Shown in pieces: positions 33,179-40,631 of a DNA stretch of 64,000 nt. Origin of the DNA: Cryobacterium lactosi (GTDB lineage Bacteria; Actinomycetota; Actinomycetes; Actinomycetales; Microbacteriaceae). The notes below the pieces were generated by a model, which worked only from the letters and a program-made list of their open reading frames with translations, was not told the DNA's origin and made no database searches. The stretch is taken from assembly GCF_004403945.1 (NCBI RefSeq), contig NZ_SOHM01000034.1, positions 1 to 64,000 of the forward strand, read 5' to 3'. Both the position numbers and the translations under genes were made by a program. Position 1 is the stretch's first letter. Every line of letters begins with the position of its first letter.

Positions 33179-34659
33179 TGCGCGACCACCGGCTCGGCGT
33201 CGGCGGCCTGGTGCGCGTTCGACAGTGACAGGCCGTGGCCCATCCGGCGGAACAGCAGGGCGGCGATGATGCCCCCGACGGCGAAGAAGCCGGCGCCCCA
33301 CCAGTACGCGACGGCGTAGCTGGAGACCGCGGCCTCAGCGGCGACCTCGGCCGTGGCGGGCAGGTGCGACGCCAGGTAGTCGGCCGCGGCGGTGGCTGCC
33401 AGGGTGTTCAGCAGTGCGGTGCCGATCGAGCCGCCGACCTGTTGGCTGGTGTTCACCATGGCCGATGCGACACCGGCGAACTGCCTGTCGACGCCGAGGG
33501 TGGCGGTCTGCATCGACGCGGGCATGATCGAGCCCATCGCGAAGCCGAGGATCATCAGCGGCGGCAGCACGTTGGCCGCGTAGGTGCTTTCGAGGTTGAG
33601 GTTGGTGAGCAGCACCATGCCGATTGCGCCCAGGGCCATGCCGAAGGGCACCATGATCTTGGGGCCGAAGCGTGGCACGAAGATGTTGGTCGACAGCTGG
33701 GCGGCGAGCACGAGCATTCCGATCATCGGCAGGAACGAGAAACCGGTCTGCATCGGCGTGAATCCCAGCGAGGTCTGCAGGTAGTAGGTCACGAACAGGA
33801 AGATGCCGAACATGCCCGCTCCGGCGATCATCACCGAGAGGTAGGCGGCGCCGCGGTTGCGGTCGAGCACAATCGCCAGCGGCAGCAGTGGATGCGCGGC
33901 CTTGCGCTGCCAGAGCACGAACGCCACGAGCAGCACCACGGCGCCCGCGAGCATGCCCCAGGTCAGCGGTGAGTCCCAGCCATCCGTCTCGGCGTTGGAG
34001 AACCCGAAGACCAGGCCGAACAACGCGGCCGAGACCAGGATGGTGCCGGGAAGGTCCAGCTTGGGCCGGGGGCCGGTGCGCTTGAGGGTGTCGACGAAGA
34101 TCGCGGCGCCGATGACGGCGATGATAGCGATGAAGACGTTGATGTAGAGGTTCCAGCGCCAGTCGAAGTACTCGGTGAGGTAGCCGCCGAGCAGCAGGCC
34201 CACGGCGCCACCGGCGCCGGCGATCGCGCCGAAGACACCGAACGCGCGGGCGCGTTCCTTGGGGATCGTGAAGGTGGTGGTCAGCACCGCCAGCGCCGTG
34301 GGCGCCAGGAGTGCACCGAACGCGCCCTGCAACGCCCGGGCCGCGACCAGAGCGCCGAAAGTGCCGGCCGCGCCGCCGAGCGCTGATGCGACGGCGAAGC
34401 CGATCAGCCCGATGATGAAGGTGCGCTTGCGCCCGATCAGGTCGGAAAGCCGACCGCCGAGCAGCAGCAGGCTGGCGAAGGCGAGCGAGTAGGCGGTGAC
34501 GATCCACTGGCGGTCGCCGTTGGAGAAGCCGAGATCGGCCTGGGCGGAGGGCAGGGCGATGTTCACCACGGTGGAGTCGAGCACGACCATGAGCTGGGCG
34601 AGGGCGACCACACTGAGGGTCCACCACCGGCGGGAATGGGGCGCACTGGTTTGAGACAT
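33175..34659 (-). CDS. MFS drug exporter, DHA2 (EmrB/QacA) 14-helix family
   Basis: 494-aa exporter. Helix 1 reads VVALAQLMVVLDSTVVNIALPSAQADLG and motif A is GGRLSDLIGRKRTFIIG, both diagnostic for EmrB/QacA-type transporters; 14 helices can be traced. It is divergent from tetR at 34767 and overlaps the convergent EamA stop by 4 bases. ATG 34659 is preferred over the extended frame to 34767, which would run into the shared promoter. Confidence 0.92.
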   Translation of the reverse strand: MSQTSAPHSRRWWTLSVVALAQLMVVLDSTVVNIALPSAQADLGFSNGDRQWIVTAYSLAFASLLLLGGRLSDLIGRKRTFIIGLIGFAVASALGGAAGTFGALVAARALQGAFGALLAPTALAVLTTTFTIPKERARAFGVFGAIAGAGGAVGLLLGGYLTEYFDWRWNLYINVFIAIIAVIGAAIFVDTLKRTGPRPKLDLPGTILVSAALFGLVFGFSNAETDGWDSPLTWGMLAGAVVLLVAFVLWQRKAAHPLLPLAIVLDRNRGAAYLSVMIAGAGMFGIFLFVTYYLQTSLGFTPMQTGFSFLPMIGMLVLAAQLSTNIFVPRFGPKIMVPFGMALGAIGMVLLTNLNLESTYAANVLPPLMILGFAMGSIMPASMQTATLGVDRQFAGVASAMVNTSQQVGGSIGTALLNTLAATAAADYLASHLPATAEVAAEAAVSSYAVAYWWGAGFFAVGGIIAALLFRRMGHGLSLSNAHQAADAEPVVAH

Positions 34660-34766
34660 AAACGCGACTCTATACGATACTGTGGAGTTCCGGATCTTAA
34701 CAGTTCCTGAATTTACGCCCCGGTAACATTTGAGAAAGTACAGACACAGAAATGGAGATCGTCTCA

Positions 34767-35405
34767 ATGACGCAGGTGGAACCCGCAGCGGCCGAGACGA
34801 AGCTGGGCCGCAAACGCGATCACACCCGCGACCCGGAGATCCTGGCCGCGGCTCTCGAGGTGCTCGCGGAGACCGGTTTCGACGGTATGACCATCGACAT
34901 GGTTGCCGCCCGCGCGAAGGCCGGCAAGGCCACCCTGTACCGGCGGTGGCCGTCGAAGAACGAACTCGTGATCGATGCGGTTGCCTGCATGAAGCAGGCC
35001 GACCTGGACCAGTCCCGGTTGCCGGACACCGGCACGCTGCGCGGCGACCTGGTGGCGATGATCAAGCCCCGCTCCATCGAAGACGCCGTGAAGAAGATGC
35101 AGATCATGGCCGGTGTCATGTCGATGATCTCCGCGACGCCTGAGCTCGCCGACGCGGCCAATGAGGCCCTCATCAAGCCGCGGGCGGCGGCCAACCGGTT
35201 CCTCATCCAACGGGCGATCGACCGCGGCGAGGTCACCCCTGGATGCGACATCGACGCACTGTGTCTCGTGACCCCTGCCATGGCGACGTACCGGACTCTG
35301 ATCGAGCGAAAGCCCGTCGACCGGGACTTTCTCATCTCGCTGATCGACGGTGTGCTGCTGCCTGCGCTCGGCCTGCGCGCCGGGGACAGCCCAGGCGCGC
35401 GGTAA
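34767..35405 (+). CDS. TetR-family regulator divergent from MFS exporter
   Basis: 212-aa repressor. The helix-turn-helix is MTIDMVAARAKAGKATLYRRWPSKNELVIDAV (about residues 40-72), matching the common AcrR-like core, with a C-terminal TetR_C domain. GGAGA lies 8 bases before ATG 34767; an upstream ATG at 34752 has none. It likely represses the MFS gene; no clear dyad was resolved in the 107-base gap. Confidence 0.88.
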   Translation: MTQVEPAAAETKLGRKRDHTRDPEILAAALEVLAETGFDGMTIDMVAARAKAGKATLYRRWPSKNELVIDAVACMKQADLDQSRLPDTGTLRGDLVAMIKPRSIEDAVKKMQIMAGVMSMISATPELADAANEALIKPRAAANRFLIQRAIDRGEVTPGCDIDALCLVTPAMATYRTLIERKPVDRDFLISLIDGVLLPALGLRAGDSPGAR

Positions 35406-35464
35406 GGTTGCGCCACCGGCCTCGTAGCCGGCGGAGTTTTATCTCGACGAAGAGAGCGTGTCAT

Positions 35465-35650
35465 ATGTCCGGCAAGTACGAATTGACTGCAGACCGATCC
35501 GGTGGCTATATCTTCAAGCTCAAAGCCCACAACGGCCAGGTGCTGATGACCTCGGAGAGCTACCAGACCAAGGCGGACGCCCTCAAGGGCATCGAGATCG
35601 TCAAGGCGGATGCCAAGGGTCGGGTCATCGACCTGACCGAACCCAAGTAG
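35465..35650 (+). CDS. DUF1508 (YegP-like) small protein
   Basis: 61-aa single-repeat DUF1508 protein: KYELTADRSGGYIFKLKAHNGQVLMTSE then YQTKADALKGIEIVKADAK. E. coli YegP has two such repeats. The role is unknown. ATG 35465 follows AGAGAG. Confidence 0.88.
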   Translation: MSGKYELTADRSGGYIFKLKAHNGQVLMTSESYQTKADALKGIEIVKADAKGRVIDLTEPK

Positions 35651-35659
35651 CGGCGCGGC

Positions 35660-36544
35660 CTAAAGCTCCGCGTCGGCCACGGCGAAGGTGTCGCAGGCCT
35701 CGGCCCCGTTTGTGTACCCCGCCTGGAACCACCTCTGGCGCATCTCGCCCGAGCCGTGGGTCCAGGTCTCCGGGTTCACCTGGCCCTGGGTCTTCTCCTG
35801 GATACGGTCGTCGCCGATCGCGGACGCCGCGTTCAGCGCATCCGCGATCTGGGCGTCGGTGATCGGGTCGAGCAGACGGACGCCGTCGGCATCCGTGGTC
35901 TCGGTCGCCGAGCCGAGCCACGCGCCGGCGAAGCAGTCGGCCTGCACCTCGACGCGCACGGCGTCGGAGGCGGGGCCGGTCTGCGAGGTGTCCGCGGTGG
36001 CGAAGGTGCCGGCCAGGTTCTGAATGTGGTGGCCCCACTCGTGCCCCACAACATAGAGCTGCGCAAGCGGCCCCGCCGTGGCACCGAACTCGGTGCGCAA
36101 CGTGTCGTAGAACGCGGTGTCCAGGTAGATCAGCTGGTCGGCCGGGCAGTAGAACGGTCCCACCGCGCTCGTGGCCGCGCCGCACCCGGTGTCGACCGAG
36201 TCGATGAACAGGTTGATGGTGGGCGAGGCGTAGCCGATTCCCATCGCCGGCGCCTGCTCCGACCAGTAGTCCTCCAGCGAGTCGCGGGTGAGGCCCACCC
36301 GGCACTCCACGTCGGCGTCGGCGTCGGCGCCGGTGTAACAGCCGGTCAGCGCGGTGGTCTCGCTCTGGTTGCCGCCACCGGCCGTGCCGCCGCCGAGCAG
36401 ACCGGTGAGGTCGACGCCGAGCAGCTGCGAGAGCAGCACGACGGCCACGAGGCCCAGGCCTCCGCCACCGACCGCGAGACCGGTGCGGCGGCCCGATTTG
36501 CGAACCCCTTTTCCGGAGTACTTGGCGTCGTCATTGAAAGTCAT
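35660..36544 (-). CDS. YpfJ-like neutral zinc metallopeptidase
   Basis: 294-aa membrane-anchored metalloprotein. An N-terminal cytoplasmic segment is followed by one helix (about residues 23-46) and an extracytoplasmic domain. The zinc motif HEWGH (His168, His172) sits in YVVGHEWGHHIQNL; downstream VRVEVQADCFAGAWLG has the conserved Glu-x3-Asp third-ligand segment of the family. Four other Cys may form disulfides. It is convergent with the DUF1508 gene. Substrate unknown. Confidence 0.9.
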   Translation of the reverse strand: MTFNDDAKYSGKGVRKSGRRTGLAVGGGGLGLVAVVLLSQLLGVDLTGLLGGGTAGGGNQSETTALTGCYTGADADADVECRVGLTRDSLEDYWSEQAPAMGIGYASPTINLFIDSVDTGCGAATSAVGPFYCPADQLIYLDTAFYDTLRTEFGATAGPLAQLYVVGHEWGHHIQNLAGTFATADTSQTGPASDAVRVEVQADCFAGAWLGSATETTDADGVRLLDPITDAQIADALNAASAIGDDRIQEKTQGQVNPETWTHGSGEMRQRWFQAGYTNGAEACDTFAVADAEL

Positions 36545-36597
36545 TCCTAGACCCTAAATGATTGCCGGCGCCCGCGCCCGCCTGCCACACTTCGGTC

Positions 36598-37263
36598 ATG
36601 GGAATCTCGGGCCGCCTCGTCTTCGCCGGCATCACCGTCGGTCTGCTCACCCTCGGCGGATGCGCCGCCAGCGACACGCCAGGAGCCGGCTCCACGGCCA
36701 CCCCGGGGCAGTTTCCCCGCCCCGCCGCCGCCGGTGAGGTACTCGCCCAGGGCACGGTGCTGCAAAAAGACGGTGAGGAACCCCAGCTCTGCCTGGGCGC
36801 TATCGCCGAGTCCTACCCGCCCCAGTGCGGTGGCCCACCGATCCTCGGCTGGGACTGGATGACGGTCGACCAGTCCGAGACGGCATCCGGCGTCACCTGG
36901 GGCAGCTACGCCATCACGGGGACCTGGGACGCCGCCGCGTTCACCGTGACCCAACCGTCCATCCCGCTGTCGCTGTACGACCCGCTCGCCCAGGTGGACC
37001 CCCGGCTCGACGAGGACACTCCCGGCCCGAGCGAGGAGAGCACCCTGCTGCGCCTGCAGGATGAGCTGAATGCCGCCGACTATAGCCCGGCCACAGCCAC
37101 AGCCACGGACTGGGCCGGGATGCCGATCCTGTCGAACTGGACCCAGAACGGCTACCTCTGGGTGTCGGTGATCTACGATGACGGGTCGATCCAGCGGTTC
37201 TTCGACACGCAGTTCGGTGACGGCGTCGTTGCCGTGCAGTCCGCCCTTCAGGACGTCGGGTGA
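36598..37263 (+). CDS. Predicted lipoprotein, function unknown
   Basis: 221-aa protein with a signal peptide ending in the lipobox LTLGGCAAS. The mature part has a short Thr/Pro linker and a domain with CLGAIAESYPPQCGGPPILGWDW, a two-Cys loop probably forming a disulfide. The conserved pattern CxGxxxSxPPQC occurs in many actinobacterial exported proteins of unknown function. It is divergent from ypfJ-like gene, 53 bases apart. Confidence 0.8.
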   Translation: MGISGRLVFAGITVGLLTLGGCAASDTPGAGSTATPGQFPRPAAAGEVLAQGTVLQKDGEEPQLCLGAIAESYPPQCGGPPILGWDWMTVDQSETASGVTWGSYAITGTWDAAAFTVTQPSIPLSLYDPLAQVDPRLDEDTPGPSEESTLLRLQDELNAADYSPATATATDWAGMPILSNWTQNGYLWVSVIYDDGSIQRFFDTQFGDGVVAVQSALQDVG

Positions 37264-37290
37264 TCATCCGGTCGACGTAGGATCGGTGTC

Positions 37291-37956
37291 ATGGCCCTCC
37301 TTCACAAAGCTGACATCACTCCGACGAAGATCGATTTGCTCACCAGCTGGGCTCCCGCCCAACCCTGGTTCGTCGGCGAGGCCGACGTGAGCGTGACGAA
37401 CCTCGCCGCGTACAGGTTCGACGACCCGGAGGGCCAGGTCGGCATCGAGACGATCCTCATCACGGCCGGCGACGGACCGGTGCTGCAGGTGCCGGTGACC
37501 TACCGGGATGCCCCGCTGGCGGGCGCTGAGACGTCACTCATCACCACCATGCAGCACTCGGTGCTGGGGGAGCGGTGGGTCTACGACGCCACCGGCGACC
37601 CGGCCTACCTCGCGGCCGTCGCGAACGCCGCGCTCGCCGGCGGCCGTCAGGCCGAGCTGACCATCGAGATCGACGGGCAGCTGGTGGTGCGCGAGCCCAC
37701 TGCCGTCGTCGCAGGCAGCGGCACACCGGGCAGCGCCGGCGTGACGCCGCCCGCTGTCGCCGAGATCAACATCCACCAGGAACCCGGCGCGACGATCGTG
37801 ACCGCAGGGTCGCTGCGGATCGTCGTGGCCCGGGTGCTCGGCGACGAGGACGTACTGGCGAACCTGGCTGCCGACGCGGCCACCCACGAGGTGCTCGCCG
37901 GAACCTGGGCGGAGCAGCCGACGCTGCGGGCGCTCGTGCTGGTCGCTGTCGCGTAA
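37291..37956 (+). CDS. Maltokinase N-terminal-cap-like stand-alone protein
   Basis: 221-aa soluble protein. The first 110 residues (HKADITPTKIDLLTSWAPAQPWF, then YRFDDPEGQVGIETILITAGDGPVLQVPVTYRDAPL) resemble the N-terminal cap domain of actinobacterial maltokinase and trehalose synthase-kinase fusions, but no kinase domain follows. The C-terminal 90 residues form an Ala/Val-rich domain of unknown fold. No trehalose or glycogen gene is next to it. Confidence 0.7.
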   Translation: MALLHKADITPTKIDLLTSWAPAQPWFVGEADVSVTNLAAYRFDDPEGQVGIETILITAGDGPVLQVPVTYRDAPLAGAETSLITTMQHSVLGERWVYDATGDPAYLAAVANAALAGGRQAELTIEIDGQLVVREPTAVVAGSGTPGSAGVTPPAVAEINIHQEPGATIVTAGSLRIVVARVLGDEDVLANLAADAATHEVLAGTWAEQPTLRALVLVAVA

Positions 37957-38012
37957 CACTGTCGCCGCGTAACACTGCGGCGGCCGGCCCCGTGGGCCGG
38001 TACCGTGCAGGT

Positions 38013-38678
38013 ATGTCCACCGACGCCTCGCCCCGCCTTGTGGCCATCGCCGCGGGCACCCTGACGATGATGGATGCGCGAACCCGCACCAGCTGGAGCA
38101 CCGAGGTCGACGCGTTCGAGATCGCGGCGTATCCGCCGACCCAGCAGGAGTACGCCCAGGTCACCGGTGCATGGCCGGCCACGTCCCGGGGCGACCGGTT
38201 GCCCGTTGAGGGCGTGTCGTGGCGGGACGCCGTGGGGTTCTGCAACGCCCGCTCGGAGCAGGCCGGCCTCACCCCGGCATACCGTCTCGGCGCGGACGAG
38301 GCGATCGCCTGGGACCGGACCGCGGACGGCTACAGGCTGCCGACCGAGGCGGAATGGGAGCACGCCTGCCGCGCCGGAACCACCGGGCCCCGGTACGGGG
38401 ACCTCGGTGACATCGGGTGGTACCGGGCCAACTCGGACGAACGCCCGCACAACGTCGGCGGCAAGAAACCTAACGCCTGGGGAGTGTACGACACCTTGGG
38501 CGGTGTGTGGGAGTGGTGCTGGGATTTCGCCGACCCCGCGCGCTACGGCACCTACCGGGTGCTGCGCGGCGGCGGCTGGTTCGACCAGCATTGGAGTTGC
38601 CGTGCCTCAGTGCGCCGGGGCAGCTACCCGGGCCTGCGGATCGACGACGTCGGCTTCCGGGTCGCCCGCAACTCCTGA
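38013..38678 (+). CDS. Formylglycine-generating-enzyme (SUMF1) fold protein
   Basis: 221-aa protein of the FGE-sulfatase domain. Recognisable blocks are PVEGVSWRDAVGFCNARSEQAGLTPAYRL, YRLPTEAEWEHACRAGT, GLYDTLGNVWEW-like GVYDTLGGVWEWCWD, and VLRGGGWFD with VRRGSYPGLRIDDVGFRVAR. True FGE needs a Cys pair near the C-terminus; only one (WSCRAS) is seen, so sulfatase activation is unlikely. Other family roles include amine oxidation or scaffold functions. Confidence 0.85.
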   Translation: MSTDASPRLVAIAAGTLTMMDARTRTSWSTEVDAFEIAAYPPTQQEYAQVTGAWPATSRGDRLPVEGVSWRDAVGFCNARSEQAGLTPAYRLGADEAIAWDRTADGYRLPTEAEWEHACRAGTTGPRYGDLGDIGWYRANSDERPHNVGGKKPNAWGVYDTLGGVWEWCWDFADPARYGTYRVLRGGGWFDQHWSCRASVRRGSYPGLRIDDVGFRVARNS

Positions 38679-38696
38679 CTGCGACACACTGGAACC

Positions 38697-38861
38697 ATGG
38701 ACGACGACGGTTTCGATATTGACGAGCCCGGCCCGCCCTGCCCGGCCTGCGGCACCCAGATGAGCCCGGACGGCGTCGACACGGCCGAGGGTCTGGAGTC
38801 CTGCCACCGCTGCCCGCGCTGCAAGCTTGCGATCGTCGTGCCGGGTCTCTGGCCCTACTGA
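38697..38861 (+). CDS. 54-aa zinc-ribbon-like protein
   Basis: Small ORF with an acidic start (MDDDGFDIDEPGP) and Cys pairs CPAC (15, 18) and CHRCPRC (36, 39, 42), a possible zinc ribbon. It follows the FGE-like gene by 18 bases, and its last 7 bases overlap the convergent esterase stop. The Shine-Dalgarno is weak. Function unknown. Confidence 0.7.
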   Translation: MDDDGFDIDEPGPPCPACGTQMSPDGVDTAEGLESCHRCPRCKLAIVVPGLWPY

Positions 38862-39754
38862 TTCACTGCCCGGCGGAGCGTGTGCACGATGGCGGCACGG
38901 GCTTCGCTGCCGATGGTGGTGGGCAGCAACGGGTACACGTGCACTTGCCCGATGGCTTCGTGGAAGTCCAGTTCGACCCCCGCCGCGGCGGCCTTGTCGA
39001 CAAGCAGATGAGCATCCGGGTTCAGCACGTCCCTGGAGCCGCTGAACAGGGTGAGCGGCCCCAGGCCCGCGAGGTCACCCATCAACGGACTCACCACGGG
39101 GTCCAGGATGTTGTTGGCACCTTTCCACAGATCGGCGAGGACCTCGCCTCCGGGGGTCGCAAGCCAGGGGTCACTCGGTTGCACGGTGGGGATGAGCGGG
39201 TTAGCCCAGGAGAGGTCAAGGGCGGGGGAGATCAGGACGGTGCGGCGCACCGTGATGTCATGGTCGTCCCGCAGCGCGAGGGCGGCGGACAGCGCGATCT
39301 GACCTCCTGCGGAGTCGCCGGCGAGGCAGGTGCTGCCGTACCGCTCCAGGTTGCCCCGCACGAGGTCGACGACGCCGGCGGCCACGGCGGCGGCGGTTCC
39401 GAACGGCACGAGCGGATAGATCGGCACGGTGACGGTGGTGTTCGCTTCCGCGGCGATCTGGGCGGCGAGATGCCAGTGTTGCCCGGCGATCTGGTTCACC
39501 CAACCGCCGCCATGCACGTACACCACGCTGCCGGCGGCGGTGCCGCTCACGGGTGTGATCGTGTAAACCGGCCACGTCGCACTGGAGACCGCCACCCGAA
39601 CGTCACTGCGGAGCCGGCTCGGCGGCCCATAGGTCGTGGGCCGAAGCTCGCGCTCGCGCACATGGCGGCGAGCTCCCTCCGCCGTGACGAAGACCCGGTT
39701 CGCGCGCATCAGTCGGAGGGCGGGAACGATGACGCTGCTCGGGAGGGTGACCAT
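38855..39754 (-). CDS. Alpha/beta hydrolase (HSL-family esterase)
   Basis: 299-aa esterase of the hormone-sensitive-lipase group. The oxyanion motif is YVHGGGWVNQ, the nucleophile elbow is AGDSAGGQIALS, the acid lies in SGSRDVLNPDAH and the base in GQVHVYPLLP. GCGGGAG precedes ATG 39754; the longer frame to 39985 would overlap the divergent small gene. Substrate unknown. Confidence 0.92.
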   Translation of the reverse strand: MVTLPSSVIVPALRLMRANRVFVTAEGARRHVRERELRPTTYGPPSRLRSDVRVAVSSATWPVYTITPVSGTAAGSVVYVHGGGWVNQIAGQHWHLAAQIAAEANTTVTVPIYPLVPFGTAAAVAAGVVDLVRGNLERYGSTCLAGDSAGGQIALSAALALRDDHDITVRRTVLISPALDLSWANPLIPTVQPSDPWLATPGGEVLADLWKGANNILDPVVSPLMGDLAGLGPLTLFSGSRDVLNPDAHLLVDKAAAAGVELDFHEAIGQVHVYPLLPTTIGSEARAAIVHTLRRAVNQ

Positions 39755-39802
39755 GTCTACATTCTCCCGCTCCGGTTCACCCTGGGCAGGCATAATGAGG
39801 CC

Positions 39803-39991
39803 ATGATCACACCGCTGCTCAGCGACTGGATGCGCCGCATCGGCGTGGGTTGCCTGGTGCTGGCGGTGCTGCTGTTCGCGGCTGCCGTCATAGCCTTCGC
39901 CGCAGGTTTCGAGCCGGCGTTCCTGGCCATGCTTTTCGCACTGGGCCTTTTCACCTTCGCCGTCGGCGCGTTGTCGGTGGCGCACCGGTAA
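39803..39991 (+). CDS. 62-aa two-helix membrane protein
   Basis: MITPLLSDWMRRIGVG followed by two hydrophobic helices (residues 16-35 and 40-58) with a short Glu-Pro hinge. GAGG lies 3 bases before ATG 39803. It is divergent from the esterase. No known family recognised. Confidence 0.55.
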   Translation: MITPLLSDWMRRIGVGCLVLAVLLFAAAVIAFAAGFEPAFLAMLFALGLFTFAVGALSVAHR

Positions 39992-40151
39992 CGCTCGACC
40001 ATCCGGCCGACCGAGGAATACAGCGCGCGCCGACCGGCGTTAACCCCACTGTGCCGATGACGCGGGGCCGATGAGACGGGCGGTCCCATGCAACGCCCAG
40101 CGGCACCTGCGAGACTAGTCAATTCATCTTTCGAGAACGCAAGGAGACCCT

Positions 40152-40559
40152 ATGCCCACCATTGACGTCACCGAGACCACGTTCGGCGAGACCCTGGCCG
40201 CCAACGACATCGTGCTGGTGGATTTCTGGGCCGACTGGTGCGGTCCGTGCAAGCAGTTCGCCCCCACCTACGCGGCATCGTCCGAGCAGCACCAGGATGT
40301 GGTGTTCGCCAAGGTCGACACCGAGGCCGAGCAGCAGCTGTCTGCGGCCGCGGGGATCCAGTCGATCCCCACGCTGATGGCCTTCCGTGAGGGCGTTCTG
40401 GTGTTCTCCCAGCCCGGGGCGCTGCCGCCGGCTGCCCTCGAGCAGGTGGTCACGGCCGTGAAGGGCCTGGACATGGCCGACGTGCACCGCCAGGTGGCGG
40501 CTCAGAAGGCAGAACAGCAGGCCGAGCAGCAAGCCGCCACTCAGCAGCCCGCCCAGTAA
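40152..40559 (+). CDS. trxA: Thioredoxin
   Basis: 135-aa thioredoxin. The redox motif WCGPCK has Cys30 and Cys33 in VDFWADWCGPCKQF, and the cis-Pro is in QSIPTLMAF. A Gln/Ala-rich C-terminal tail (about residues 115-135) extends the standard 105-aa fold, as in many actinobacterial thioredoxins. AAGGAG precedes the ATG. Reduction by NADPH-thioredoxin reductase is expected; that gene is not in the window. Confidence 0.95.
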   Translation: MPTIDVTETTFGETLAANDIVLVDFWADWCGPCKQFAPTYAASSEQHQDVVFAKVDTEAEQQLSAAAGIQSIPTLMAFREGVLVFSQPGALPPAALEQVVTAVKGLDMADVHRQVAAQKAEQQAEQQAATQQPAQ

Positions 40560-40582
40560 GGCGACCTCGCACCAACACCAAA

Positions 40583-40616
40583 AAAGGTGGGCAGAGATTT
40601 CTCTCTGCCCACCTTT
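40583..40616. terminator. Bidirectional terminator between trxA and PTS gene
   Basis: AAAGGTGGGCAGAGA and TCTCTGCCCACCTTT pair perfectly over 15 bases around TTTC. An A-run on the left and a T-rich stretch on the right give U-tracts on both strands. It lies in a convergent gap. Confidence 0.92.
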
Positions 40617-40631
40617 GTGTTGTGCGGTGTG

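Noticed and set aside
34660..34766. Possible TetR operator between MFS gene and tetR
   Set aside because: ACTC...GGAGT and TATACGATAC elements are suggestive, but no dyad with convincing complementarity could be found by eye.
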